This document shows, in pieces, positions 48,846 through 63,800 of a DNA stretch of 64,000 nucleotides. This DNA comes from Vanilla planifolia (lineage: Eukaryota; Streptophyta; Magnoliopsida; Asparagales; Orchidaceae), in the NCBI GenBank assembly GCA_023846275.1, contig JAIUJO010000190.1:259085-323084 (forward strand), written 5' to 3'. Positions within the stretch are counted from its first letter, which is position 1. Each line of letters starts with the position of its first letter. A program made the translations under genes and the position numbers. The notes under the pieces were generated by a model. That model had not been told where the DNA came from. It was given only the letters and a program-made list of their open reading frames with translations, and did not search any database.

Positions 48846-51800
48846 GTAGGTGCATGTGTGTTTATGTGCTTGTGCATGTGCATATGTGTGCACATGCATG
48901 TCACTACATGTGTCAATATATGTGTGTATGCCAAAATGTTTTTGTGTATGCACATATGTATGTGTGTGTGTGTGTGCATGTGTATTTGTGTTGTGTGTGT
49001 GCTTATGCGCATGTGTGTGATTTTTTGTGTGTGTTTGCTTGTATGCGTGTGTGTGTGTGTGTGTGTGTGAGTTAGTGTATGGAGGATTTTAGCATGTATA
49101 TCTACATATGAATGCATGTGCATGTGTGTTTATGTACGAGTATGGTGTGTGAGTGGGCATGTTTGTGTGACTGTGACCTTGCATATGTGTTTGTGTGCAT
49201 GTTTAGATATTTGTGTGCATCTGTAAGCATGTGTGGGTATATGGATGTGTGTGTGTGTATATGTATCTATGCATGAGTGTGTACACCCGTAGATGCATAT
49301 GTGTTTGTGTGCATTCATGTGTGTGTTCTTGTATATCTATGTATTTGAGGGTTTGTGTGTTTATGCAAGCCTATGGGTGCATATGTGTATGAGTTTGGGT
49401 GCGTGTGCATATGTGTGCCTGTGTTTGTGTGTGTCCGCATGTAAGTTGTGTGTGCATGTGCATATGCATGCATGTGATTATCTACATTCTTTTTCTTATA
49501 TATGTGTGTGTATTTGTGTGCATGCATATGCACGTGAGTGTGTATGTGTGTGTGTATAAGTGTCTATGAATGTGCATGTGTGTGCATTTATGTGAGTGTT
49601 AATGTGTTTGTTCTTCTGAATATATCTATGCATATGAGTTTATGCCTTTGTGTGCATGTGCATGTGATTATGAACATTTGTGCGTGTGTCTATGTCACTA
49701 CATTTATGCTTTTTATGTGTGTATGTGCATTTATGTTAGTGTATATGCATGCATGTGTGTGTGCATGTGTATGAGTGTGTGTTTTTGTATGTGTATGCAT
49801 TCATAAGTGTGTGACATTTGGGTGTGTATGCACGTGCATGCATGTATGTGTGTTTGTATAATTGTGCGTATGTGTGCGTCTATTTGTGTGCTCGTGTGTT
49901 TTTTATGTGTATACATGTGCCTGAGTGCATGTGTTTTTCTTTGTGTGCATGTGCACAAGTGCATCTATCTATGTGAATGCATGTGTGTGTACGTATTTGT
50001 GCATGTGTTTGTATGTATGTGAATTTGTATGTGTGTATATTTATGTTGTTTATGTAAGCATATGCACGTGTGTTTGCATGTGTTTGTGTGTGTGTGTACA
50101 TGGGTGTGTATGTATATGTGTGTGTCTGGGTGTGTGTGATTTTATGTGTATGCTTACTTGTGTGCTCATCAATTCTTTTGTATGTGGGTGTATGGGTCTG
50201 CATGCATTTGTGCATTTGTACAAATGTGTGCCTATGCATCCATGCTTGTGTCCATTTGTGTATTCATACAGATGCACATGTGTGCTTATTTATATGTGTG
50301 TGGTTGTGTGTGTGCATGCATTTATGTACATGTCTGTGCATATTAGTGTATGTGTGTGTCCATGTGTTTGCATGTACATTTGCATGTGTATGGATATGTG
50401 TACTTGCATTTGTGTATGTGTATGTTTTTGTTTGTGTGTGTGCATGCATGTGTGCATATGCATGTATACATCTATGTATGTTTGTGTGTGAGCATGAATA
50501 TGTGTATGTAAGTCTGGTGCATGAGGGTGTTGATATGTGTGTGTGTTCTTGTGTGTGTATGTGTGTTCATGTGTTTATGTGCGTGGGCGTGTGCATGTAT
50601 GTGTCTGTACATGCATGTGCATTTGCATATGTGTATATGTGGGTGCATGTGCATGTAAGTATGTGTCAGCTTGTATGTGTCCATGTGTGTGTGCATGCAT
50701 GCCTGTGTGTATGTACATACATGTGTGTGTGTGTGCATGTGCATATGCATGTATGTGTATTAATGCGTGTTTTGTATACATATACATGTATGCATGTGTG
50801 TGTGCATGTGTACACATACACATATGTGTATGATTGTGTGAGTTTGCATGTGTGCATCAATGTTTATGTCTATTTGTGTGTGTGTGTACATGTGCATGTT
50901 CCTATGTGTGCCTGTATGTGCATGCATTCATGTCTCTATGTGTGTTTGAGTGCATGTGTGTGTGAGTGCATGCATGTGAATGTGCATACTATGTGTGTAT
51001 GTGTGCCAACATGTATGCATTGATTTACATATGGGTGTGTATGTGTCTGTGTCTATATGTGTTTGGTTGTATGTTATGATGCATGTTTTTGTGCGCATGT
51101 GCATGTGTTCACTTATGTGTGTGATTATGTGTATGTGTGTGTAGGAGGAGTCAATTATTATGTGAGTGTGTGCATGCATGCTTGCATATACATGTGCATG
51201 TGTGTGTGTGTACATATGCACATGTTTATGTATGTGGGTGTGCGGGTGTGTAGGTGTGTTGTTCATTTGTGCACGTGTTTGTGTGCATGTTTGTTTGTGT
51301 TTGTGTTGGTTGTGCATGTGTGCATATGCATCAACATGTGTATGTGGGTTTGTGTGTATGTGTTTGTGTTTATATGTGTGTGCACATGTGTATGTATGTG
51401 TTTGTATATTTGTATGTGTGTGTGCATGTGTGTCCATGTATGTGTATGTACTTTTGTTTGTACATGTGTGTCAAAGTGTGCTTGTGTACATGTGTGGGGT
51501 GTGTGTATTCGTGTGTATGTACATTTTTGTGTGTGTGTGTCATTATAAGTGAGTGCGTGTATGTGTGTGCATGTTTGTGAGTGTGTGCACATGTACGTGT
51601 GTGTGCAATCACATCTATGTCGATGCGTATGTGCATGTCTATGTGAGTGAATGTGTGTCCCTATCTACAGTTGTGTGAATGTGCTTGTATGTGTGCATGT
51701 TTTTGTGTGCATAATTTAGTGTCTATGTATGAATGTGCATGTGCACATGTATGTGTGTGTGTTCGTGCACGTGTGCTTGTATGTTTGTGTGTACTTGAGT

Positions 51801-54800
51801 GAATGTCTGCACATGTGTGTACATGTTTTATTGTTGGTGTGTGTGTCGTGTGTATGTGTGTGTCTATGTGAATCTGTATATTTGTGCATATATGTGTGTA
51901 TGTTTGTTTGGACATGTCTATCCATGTGCATGTGTGTGTACATGTGTGTGTGTGTGTATGTGTGCAGGTGTGTGCATACAAAAGTATGTGCACGTGCATG
52001 TGTGAATTCTTATGCATATATGTTTGTGTGTGTTCATGTGCATGTGCATGCATATGTGTTGTATGTGTGTGTGTGTGTGTTTGTGCATGTGTATTTGTTC
52101 ATGTATTTATGCATGTGTGTGTGTGTGTGCAAATGTGTTTTAATGTTTGTGTATGCATGCACATATGTTTGTTTATACATTTATACTTTGATGAGTGCAC
52201 GTGCACTTATGCATATACATGTGTGTGTGTGTGTGTGTGCCCCATTTGTGTGTGAGTCTATGTGTGTGTTGGTGCGAGTGTGCATGCCTTTGCATGTGTA
52301 TGTGTATGCATTTGTATGTGTCTATGTGCATGTGTGTGCATGCATGGGTGTTTGTGCATGCTTGAGCATGTGTGTGTGCACGTGTGTGAGTTTGTGTTTG
52401 TGTGTATATTCATGTATGTGCATGTGTGTGTATGTATGTGAGCCTTTGTATGTGCATTTTGTCTATCTGTGCCTATATGTGTGCATGTGTGAATACTTAA
52501 GGCATGTGTGTATACTTGTTTCTATGAGTGTTTCTGTGTGTACATGTGTATGAGTTTGCATGTGCATGTGTGCTTGTTGGAATGAGTTCATGTAAACGTA
52601 TGTTCATTTGAATTGATGCACATTGATGCATGTGTCTATTTGTGCATGTGTTTTCTTTTGTGTGCATATGTGTGTATTGTCAGGTCTATGTCTATGTATG
52701 CAAGCATGTGTGTGTGTGTGTATGTCTATTTGTGGATGTATTCAAGCATTTTTGTGTGTTCTTATGGGTGTGTGTGTAAGTCTACATGCATGTGTGTGCA
52801 TGTACTTGTGTGCATAAGTGTGTTTTTTATGCACATGCATCCTTGTATTCTTGCATGTGTGTGTGCATGTGCACTTGTGCATATGGTGTGCATGTGTTTG
52901 TGTCTCTGTGTATGCTTGTATATATGTGTGTGTATTAGTGAAGGTCCATGTGTGTGCATGCATATGCATAAATGTGTGTGAGTACATGTGTGTGTGTATG
53001 TGCATGTGTGTGTGATTTTGTTGTGCATGTGCTTGTGTAAGTGGGACAGTGCATATGTGCATGTGTGTGTCTACATGTTTACTTATGTGTGTGCATGTGT
53101 GCATATGTATGCATGGGTGTGGGTGTGTATGTCTGTACCATCATGTGAGCATTTGTGTGCATGTGTGTGCGAATGTATGCCTATGTGTGTGAGTGTGTTC
53201 ATGTGAGCATCCATGTGTGTGTTTGTGTGTGCTTGAGCATCTATGTGTGCATGTGTGAGTGCTTGTGTATATGTTAGTTGTGTTTATGCATATGTATGTA
53301 TATGCATGTGTGTATTTGGACTTGTGTCGGTGTCAATATGTGCATAACCACATGTATGAATGCCTATGTACAAGTATGTATGTCTCTATATGTGTGTGTA
53401 CATGTGTATTGGTGCATATGCATTTACATTCATGTGTGCATGCTTGCTCGTGTGTATGTGAAAGTGCACTTGTATTTATGAATGTGTGTATGTGTGTGTG
53501 GATATCTATATGTGTGCATGTGCATGCATTTATGTGTGTATGCACCTCTATGTTTTTGTGAATGCCATTATGTGAGTATGTCTGCATGTTTTTTTAGTGC
53601 ATGTGCATGCATAAGTGTGTGAGTGTGTTTGTGTGCATATGTCTGCATGGACATGCATGTATGTATGTGTGTACATGCATGCATGTGTGCAAGTGTGCAT
53701 GCACGAGTGTTAGTTTGCATTACTGGGTATGTGCATATTTATGTGTGTAAGTGTGTGGGTGTGTGCATGAATTTATGAATGTGTGTGTGTTAGTGTGTGA
53801 GTGTGTGCACATGTGTGATTGTATGCACATATATGTGTGTGTGTGTGCGTGCATTGATATGTGCATGGGTGCATGTATCTATGTATGCATGCGAGTGTGT
53901 TTACGAATGTCTATGCATGGTCATGTGAGCAAGTGTGCAAGGGCTTGTATATGCGTGTGTTTACTTTTTTGTGTGCATACATGCGTGTGAGTATTGTGCT
54001 TGTATTTGCAAGTGCAAGTGTATGCATGTACATGCTTGTACTTGTTTGTGTTTGTGTGCATGTTTTTGTTTGTTTGTGTGTGTCTATTTGTACACATAGA
54101 TGTGTGTGTGTGTGTTTAAACGTTTGTGGGTATGCATATGTGTTCTCGTGTGTGTGTTTAAACGTTTGTGGGTATGCATATGTGTTCGTGTGTGTGTGTA
54201 CATGTGTGTGTTCTTGTGTGTGCTCGTGTGTGCATATGCGTGTGTGTGTAGGTGCACACATGTGTGCTTGAGTGCATGCTTTTGTGTGCATGGGTGTGTG
54301 TATGCATATGTGCATGTCTATATATTTGTATGCATTTGTTCACATGTGGGTGTACATGTGTCTTGCATGAGTGTGCATTTGTGTGTATGCACAAGCTTGT
54401 GTGCATGTGTGTGTGGTATGCATGCATGTGTGGATGTGTTTGGATGTGGGTGTGTGTGTGTGTGTACATGTGTGTGTGTGTATGCATGCATGTGTGTGAA
54501 TGCTTGTGTTTTTGCAATGTATGTCTTTGTGTGTGTACACATATGCTATGTATGCACATGTGTATAAATGTTTCTACATGCGTGTGTGTGCATGCATGTT
54601 TATGTGTGTGAGTCCATATGTGCACATGTCTGTGCTTGTGTGTGCATGTCTGTATGTATGGCTTTACATGCACATTTGTGTGTGTTTGTGTGCTTGTTTA
54701 TCTGTATGCATGTCTTGTGTGTGTGTGTGTATGGATGAATGTGTTGGGTTGTGTGTTGGCATGTGTGTGTGCATACATGTACATTTGTGTACAGGTGATA

Positions 54801-57800
54801 GAATGGGTGCACGAGTGTGTTTCTATGTGGGTGTGTGGGTGTGTGCATATATGTGTATTCATGCATGCATGTTTGTATGTGCATGTATATGCACACACAA
54901 GTTGTTTGTGGGTGCTTGTGCATATGTGTTGTGTGTGTGTGTTTTCATGTATATGTGTCTGTGTGCATTTCTGTGTGTGTACTTATCAATTTGTGTGTGA
55001 GTCTACATCATGTTTGCATATGTACATGTGTGTGTGTGTTCATGCACATGTGTTGCATATCATGTGTGATTTTGTGTGTGTGGGTGCATATTTGTGTGTA
55101 TGTGTAGATGAATGTGTGTGCACGCTTGTCTGTGGGTGTGCATGTGTGTGTGTTCATGTGTGTATGCATGTGAGCATGTGTCATATAAGTGTGTATTTGT
55201 GTGTGCACAAGTGTGTGTATGTATTCTTATACACATGTGTTTATCTATGTGACTCTAGTTGTGTGTGTGTGTGTGAGCAAGTGTTGCACGTGTGTGTAAG
55301 TGCTTGTGAATGTGTGCATATGTGCGAGTCTCTGCACTTGTGCATGTGTTGTGTGTATAGATTCATGTGTATGTGTATGCATGTGTGTGTGCATGTTTTT
55401 GTGCATGTCTTTGTTTGTGCACACACATCTCTGTACGTCTTTATATGCACACATCTACAATGTGTGCAAGTTTGTTTATGTGTGCGCATGTGTACATCCA
55501 TGCATGTTGTTTGCACATGCATGTATTTGTAGGTGTGTTTGCTTGTGCTATTTGTGCATGTGGTTGTCTGTGAGTATTTGTGTGCATTTGTACAAGTGTG
55601 TGTGTGGATGCGTGTATGTGCTCATATGTGTGTGCATGTATGTGTGCACTAAGATGCTTACATATATGCATGTGTGTGTGTGTGTGCATGTGTATATTTG
55701 TATGTGTGTTTGTGCCCATGTTTATGCATGGACAAGGTATGTGCATGTGATTGTGCATATGTGCCTATGTGTATGCATGTATGCATGTGCCTATTTATTC
55801 ATATGTGTACATTTGTGTGCATGTGCATGTGCATGTGTGTGTGTCTATAAGCATGTTTTCCTATGTATATGCACATGTGTATGCGTATGTATGTGGATGT
55901 GCATGTGTGGGTGTGGGTGGGCACGTGTATGTGTGACTTTGTGTGTGTGCATTTCTATGTACATCTGTAATGCATGTGTCTATTTTTGTATGTGTGTGCA
56001 TGCATGTATGTGTGTGTTTAAGCATGCATGTCTTTATGTGCATGTGTGGCTGTGTGCATGTGCATATGCATGCATGCATGGTTGTGTTTGCATGTACATG
56101 TGCATGTGTGTACATGTGAGTCTGTGTTTGTGGCTATGTGTGTCTGTATTTGCATGTGTCTATATGTATGTGTGGGCCTATGTCTTTAGGTGAATATGTG
56201 TATATGTATGCATGCATGTTTATATGTGTGTGTGTGTGTGTATATGAATGTGTGTGTGTATGTATGTGTATGTGCATGTGGGTGTTTGTATGTGTGCATG
56301 TGCATGCATTTTTGTGTATGCATGTGTTTATCCAAGTACCAATGTGTGCATGTTTGCATGTACATGTGTTAGTTTTTTTATGCATTTGTGTATGAGCATG
56401 CATGCATGTGTGAGTGTTTTTGTATAAAAGTTTTTTCTGTGTTTGTGTGAATGCATGTGTGTTTGAATTTATGTGCATGTGTGTGCATGCACGTGTGTGT
56501 CTATGCATGCATGTGCATATGTGCATAAGTGTGTGTTTTTGTGTGGACATTTGTAATTCTGTGTGTGTGTTCTTATGTGTTTATGCATGAACATGTATGT
56601 TTGTGCTTACACAAATGTGTTGGTGAGTGTGTTTGTCCATGTGTCTGTGGGAGAGTGTGTACATACGTGCATGTGTGTATGTGCATATGCATTTAGGTGT
56701 GTGTGCTTGTCTACACATGCACATGTGCCTTTGTCTATACACATGTGTGGGTGTGTATGTGTGTGTGTGTGCATGTGTGTAGGTAGATGTGCATGTCTGT
56801 ATATGTGCATGTACACTTTTGTGTGTGCATTCAAATGTGTGTGTGTTTCCATGTGTGTGTTTGTCTGTGTATATGTGTGTGTTTATGGTGGTGCATGCAT
56901 GTCATTGTGCTCGCATGTATGTGCATCTGTTTGTGTGATTGTGCAACTGTGCATGTGTCTGTATGTGTGCACTCATGCATATGTGTTCACATATGAAGGT
57001 GTGTGTGTGTGTGTGAGCATGTGCTTTTGTGTGCATGTATATGCATGTGTATGTGTGTGTGTGTTTATGTATGTATGTTTGTGTCTCAGTATCTATTCAT
57101 GCATCTGAGCTAGAAATGTTCATGTATTCTATGTGTGCGTGTATAAGTGCTTGTCTACGTGCATGTACCTGTACTTACATGCATGCATACATGTGTGTTT
57201 GTGTGCATGTGTGTGTCCATAGACATGTGTTTGTGCACGTGTGCGAGCGTGCACATGCTTGTACATATATGTGTGTGTGTGCACATCTTTGTCTACATAT
57301 GTGTGTGTGGGTGGGTTTGTGGGTGTATGTATATTTGTTTGCATGCATATGTATATGTATGTATATGTGCATGCATGTGCACATCTTTATACGTGTGAAT
57401 GTGCCTGGGTCAACATGTCTACGAGTTTGTGAGTGCTCATGTGTGTGTGTGCGTGTGTGTGCAAGTCTATGTGCTTGCATGTGTGTGCATGAGGACGAGA
57501 AAGTGTGTGCATTGATGCATGTGAGTTAGTGCATGCCTTTTTATTTTTTTATATGATTGTGTGGGTGCATACATGTGTCTATGTTAGATTTTGTTTGTAT
57601 GTGTACCTTCTTACATGTGTGTACTTGTGTGTGTGCATGTGCACGTACATGCATGTGTGCATACCATGTGAGTTTGCAAGCATTCATGTGCCGATGCACA
57701 TTTGTATTTATGTGTGTGTGTGCATGTCTACATGCAAATGTGTTTGTGAAGGTCTGTATATGTTTGTGTGCTTATGTGCATTGTATTGTGTTGCATGTGT

Positions 57801-60800
57801 ACTTATGCATGCGTGCATGCATGCATGTGTGTGTGTGTGAATGTACTGTCTATACATGTGCATGTGTGTATGAATGTGTGTTAGTTTCGATGTGCATGTG
57901 TGTTTGTGTGTGTGTGTGTTTTGTGTATTTATGTGTGCATGTCCATGCGTGTGTGTCTACACATGTGTGTATGCATGTATATGCCTGTGTATGTGTGTGT
58001 ATGTGTGTATGTGTGTATATGTGTGCGCACATATACGTGTGGGTGTGTTCACACATCTATTCCCATTTGCATGTGTTTGTGTGGGTGCACAAATGCATGC
58101 AAGTTCTCTAACATGCAATTGTGTTTTTATGCATGTGCATACATATGTGCATGTGTGTGTGTGCATGTCTGTGTATGTGTGTAGTTGTATGTGTGCATAC
58201 ATTTGTGTGCATTTAACTGCATGTGTGTGTGGGTGTGCTTGTATTTATGTATGCATATTTATTTGTGCATGCTTATTTATGTGCATGTGTATCTGAGTGT
58301 GATTTGAGTGTGTGTTTGTGTATGTGTGTGTATGTGTGTGTATGTGTATGTGAATATTTGTGTATGTGTGCATGTGCATATGTGTGGTTGCATGTGTGTG
58401 GATATCTATGCATGAATGTATGTGTGCTTGTACGTGTGTGTGCACACGGGTGCATGGGTGTGTACATTAATAGATAGATTCATGTGTGAGTGTTTATGTG
58501 TGTGTTTGTGCATATTCAAATATGTATGTGTGGTGCATGTGTACGTGTGTGTGTCTCTGTGCATATGCAATTGTGTGTGTACGTATCTGTCACTACATGT
58601 GTGTGCTTGGGTATGTTCATGCTTGTATGCACACGTGCATATGTGTATGCACATCTGTGTGCATTTTTCTATGTTTACATGTGTATGCTTGTGCATTTGC
58701 ATGTGCATTCCTATGTATGTATATGTGTGTGTCTGTGTGTGTAAGTTACTATGCACATGTTTGTGATTACATGTGTGTTTTATGCATGCTTATGCTCCTA
58801 TGCATGTGTGTGCGCATGTGTATGCGCATGTGTATGCGAGTGTGTGTTTATACATGTGTCGAGAATGTATTTTTATGTGCATGTGTGTGCATATGATGGT
58901 GGGTGTTTGTAGGGTCGTGTGTTTGCTAATTTGAATTTGTATATTTGTACCTGCATGTGTGCATGCGCAAGCATGCACATGTGTGTATGTGCTTGGGTGT
59001 TCCTATCTTTATTTGTGTGTGTGTGTGTGGTTATAAGGACGTGGCCTCATGTATGTGTGGGGTTAGCGTTTGTGTGTATGTACATGTGATTGTGTGCATT
59101 TGTATCTACACGCATGTGTGCAAGTGTGTATGTGCAAGTGTTTGTTTTTTTCGATGTGTTCATGTGTGTGTGAGTTCATGTGCATCCACAAGTGAGTACA
59201 TGAATGTGCTTGGGTGAGTATTTTTGTGTGCGTTTGTGGATACTTTGTGTGTGTGTACACACATGAATTTGTGTGTCAGCATGCTAGCATGCATGTGTTA
59301 GCATGAAAGTGAGTGAGTGAGTGAGTGTGTGTGTGTGTAAGCGTGTGTGCTTGTGTGAGTGAGAGGTTGCAATGGTGTATACTTTTGCATGCATGAGTGT
59401 GCATATGCACGTGGGTGAATTTGAGTGTTTTTGTGTACAAGTGCATGTGTGTTTATTAGTTCATCTATTTGTGCACATGTGTGTTTGCCCATGTGTGTTT
59501 GTGTATGTCTGTGTGCATGTGTGCTGCATGGGCATGTGTTTGTATGTGTACATGTGTGTGGGGGTGTGTGGATGTGCTACATATATGCATGTGAATGAAT
59601 GCATATGAGAGTCTATGGAGTGGTGTGTGTGAGTTGTGTGTGCATGGATGTGCATGTGAGTGTGTGTGAGTGCATATATCTATGCATATGTATGTGGGTG
59701 TGAGAGTGCATGGGCATGTATGTGCATGTGCATGTGTGTGTGCACATGTATTTGTGCATTTCTATGTGTGCGTGTGTGTGTATGCATGGGTGTGATTGAG
59801 TGCATGCATATATGTCTGTGTGTGTGCATGCATGTGTATGTGTGTGTTGTGTGCATTTGTGTATGCTTGCATATGTGTATGTGTACATGTGTGGTTGTAC
59901 GTGTGCATGAGCTCTTGATTGTGCATGGGTGTTTTGCACATGTATGCATGTGTGACGTGTTTACATGTGAGCATGGGTGTATGCATGTGTCTACATGCAT
60001 GAATGCATGGGTGTGTGCATGTGTGAGACCATGCATGTATGTGTGTGTACTTTCGTGTGTGCGAGTGCATGCACTTGTGTGCATGGGTTGTGAGCATTTG
60101 TCTATATGCACTTGTGTGCATATGCTTGTCTGAGTGTGCTTTTGTGCGCATATGTATACCTATATATGAGTATGCATGTGTATATGTGTGTGCATGTGTA
60201 TATGAATGTTTGTCAATGCTCTAATGTGTGTGTGTGTATCTGTGCTCGTACATGTGCATGCATATGTTTATGCTTGTGAGTATGTATGTCTATGTGAACA
60301 TATTTGTGTACATGTGTGTTTGGTGTGCATCACTCTGCTTATGTATTTGTGTGCTTATGTGTGTGAACATTTGTATTGCAAGTTTCTATGTGCATGTGTG
60401 AGCACATGTGTGTGTCCCTTTGTGTACATGTTTAACTTCACATGCATGTACATATGCATCTATCTGAGCATGGGTAACTATATGTGTGTATGCATGTTTG
60501 TGAATGGTGCACATGTGTGTGCATTTATATGTGTTTGTTTGTGTGTCTGTGTGTGTTTGTGTGCATGTTTTGGTTCATATGTGTGTTCAATGTGTATGCA
60601 TGCGTGTGTGTGGGTGTAAGTTCATGTGTGTATATCTGCTTGTGTCTGTGAGGGTGCGTACAAATGTTCTTGCATCTGTCTATGTGTGTGTGAGTATTTG
60701 CATTTTTTCATGCATGTGTGCACATGTGTGTATGCATGTGTATGTGTGTTTATGCATGTGTGTGCATGTGTGTACATGAATGGGCACCTGTGTGCGTGCT

Positions 60801-63800
60801 TGGGTGCATGCTGCATGGGCATGCATACACATGTGTACATGCATGTAGGTGTTGTCGTGTGTGTTTTATGTGTGCATACATTTTTGTGCATATGTGCCTT
60901 AGTGTTTATTTATGTGTGTGTTCTTCTGTGTGTTTTTGTTGTTTATTCTCGTATACATGTGTGTATGCATGTACATATGTGTATTGTTTGTGCCATGCAT
61001 TTGCATACATATGTCTTTGTGCGCATCTAAATGCATGTGCATGTGTGCATGTGTGCATGTGTGAATGTGTGTGTGTGTGCTTGCATGTGTGTTTGAGATT
61101 ATGCACATGTGTGCATGTGTGTGTAGGTGTATGCACACCTATGTATGTGTGTGTAAGTGTAGATTTTGCAAATGCACACAAGTATATGTGTGTAGCTGCA
61201 TGTGCATGTGTGTGTGCTCATGTTTGTGCATGCTCGTAGGTGTTTGTGTGGTGTGTTTGTGTGTGTGTGTATGTGTGTGTGCATGAGTGAGTGTGTGCAT
61301 GTGTATGTGTTTGAGTGTGTATGTTCACACTCGCATATATGTGTGTGGTTGTGTGTGTTAATGAGTCTTTACATGCATAAGTTAGTGATTATGGACATGT
61401 GTTTATGTTTGTTACCGTATGTTTGTGTGCATGCGTGTGTGCATGTGTGTGTGAGTGTTTGTGTTTGTGTATGCATGTGTGTGTGTGTATGCATGTGTTT
61501 GCATGTGTGTCTTTGTCTATTCTTTTTTGCACTTGTGTGTGTATACATGTGTGTGTGTGAGTGTGTATGTTTGTGCATGTGCACATGTATATGTGTGTTC
61601 TTGCATGTGTGGTTATGCATATATGTGAGTGTATGTGTGTGCAAGCATGTGTTTGAATGAGTATGTGTATGCATGCATGTGTGTGTATGTGTGTTTGTGT
61701 ATTTATGTGTGTGTATACATATGAGAGCTTTTTTTCATGTTAGTTCATGTGTTCAAGTATGATAGTGTTTTATGTGTGTGTGTGAATGCTTGTTGTGTTT
61801 GTGTGCATGTTTTTTGTGTATGCATGTCTGTGTTTGTGCATGCATGCATGTGCGAATGTGTGTGTGTGTGTTTGCACTTATGTCTTCTTATCCTTTGTGT
61901 CTTTGTGTTTGTGTAGGTGGGTCTGTGTGTGGCTGTGTTTGTGTGTGCTTATGTATGTTTCTATGTTTGTATGTGTGTGCATGTGTGTCTTTATGTGTAT
62001 TTGTGTGTTTATATGTGTGTGTGTTGTTAAGCATGCACATGTGTGTAAATTTGAGTGTTAGTATTTGCATGCATGTGCATTGAAGTGGATGTGTATGTGT
62101 GCTTATGTGTATGTGCACATGTGTGGCTTTTTGTGCGTTCATGTACATGCCTACATAAGTCTTTTTGTGTGTGCTATACGTGTGAGAGGGTGTGCTTGTA
62201 TTTTGTGTGTGCATGTGTGTGTGTGCTTGAGTAAGTCTGTGTGTCCATCTACAAGTGTAAATGTGTGTGTGTGAGTGTGCAATTGTGTGTGTGGGTTTGT
62301 GTGTGTTTGCACATGAATATGTATGTGTGCGTGTGCATGCATGCATGTGTGTTTGTGTGAACATTTGTGTGCATTTGTGTGCACATGTGTGTGTGTGGGT
62401 GCACATGCGTGCATATTTATATTTGTGTGTGTGTCTATGTCAGCATATGTGTATACATGTTTGTATGTCTATCTGTGTGTGCATGTGCATGTGTGGGTGA
62501 ATGTCTATGTGTGCTTTTGTGCATGCATGCATGTGCACTTGCCTAAATGTGATCATCTCTACATGTGGTTGCATGGGCAAGTCTATGTGCATGCACATGT
62601 GCATGTGTGTGCATGGGTATAAGTGTGTGTAAATGTGTTTGTTTCTATGCATGCATGTGTTTGTTGCATCCGATGTTTATGTATATTTGTGTATTTCCCT
62701 ATGTGTGACTATGCATCTGTGTGCATTTTTGTATATGTATGTGTGTGTGCATTTGTGTATGTTTGCACATGCATGTGCAAAACTCTTAGGGTGTGTGCTT
62801 TTGTGTGTATATGTTAGTGTGTTTGTTTATGTTTTTGTTTATGGATTTTGGTGTGTGCGTGTGTTCAAGCATGTGCACTTGGGGGTGTGTTCATGCGTGT
62901 TGTGTGTGCGTGTATGTGAGTGCATTGTGTGTGTATTGTGTGTGTGATTGTGTGTGTGCATTTGCATTTGTGCATGCCATGTACCCAGCATGTGTGAATG
63001 TGTGTGTGTGTGCACTTTTTTTTTGAAGATGTGTATATGTGTATACGTACAAAGGTACACATATATGTATGCATCTACATGTGTTTGTCTGTACTCATCT
63101 GCATATCTACATGTTAATGAATGTGTTTGTGTGTATCTGTGCATGTGTTTCATGTGCGTGCATACATGTGTAAGCAAGTGCGTGTGCATGTTTTTGTGTA
63201 CATGTTTGTTTCCATGTGTGTTTGAGTATGTACATATGAGTTTACATGTGAGTGTGTAGGTGTGTGTGCATGCATGTATGTGTTACATGTGTGCTTGTAT
63301 TTGTGTGATTTTTTTCTGTGTGTGCATTCCTATGCATGTGTGTACATGTTTTTGCATTGGTGTGTGAGTTTATGTGTGCGTTTGTGCACATGAATGCATG
63401 TGCTTTGTGCTTGTGTTGGTTTGTGTTTCCTTGTTTGTACATGTGTGTATATGTCTTGCATGCATCTATATCCATGTTAGTACATCTGTGTATGTATGTT
63501 TGTGTGTGTGCCTAGGAGTGTGCATACAATTGTGTACATGCATCTTTCTATGTGTGCATATGTACATGTGGAATTATGTATATGTGTGTGTATGAGTGCA
63601 TGTGTATATGGGCTCATGTTCATATGTGTGTGTGCTTGTGTGCATATGTGCATGCAAACATGTGTGAGTTTGTAAGTGTGTGTGTGTGCATGCAATTGTG
63701 TAGTTGTGTATGTGTGCAAGTGTATGTGTGCGTGCCTGTGCATGTGAGTGTCTATATGTGTGTGTCTATCTCTATCCACTTGTGTGTGTAGGTGTACATG

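Noticed and set aside
50070..51023. 317-codon open frame of Cys/Val/Met/Tyr in the TG block, and others alike (e.g. 54,618-55,532, 55,300-56,193)
   Set aside because: Pure result of TGTG/CATG repeats, which rarely make stop codons. Several overlapping frames on both strands are open at once, and no domain or plausible protein composition is present.
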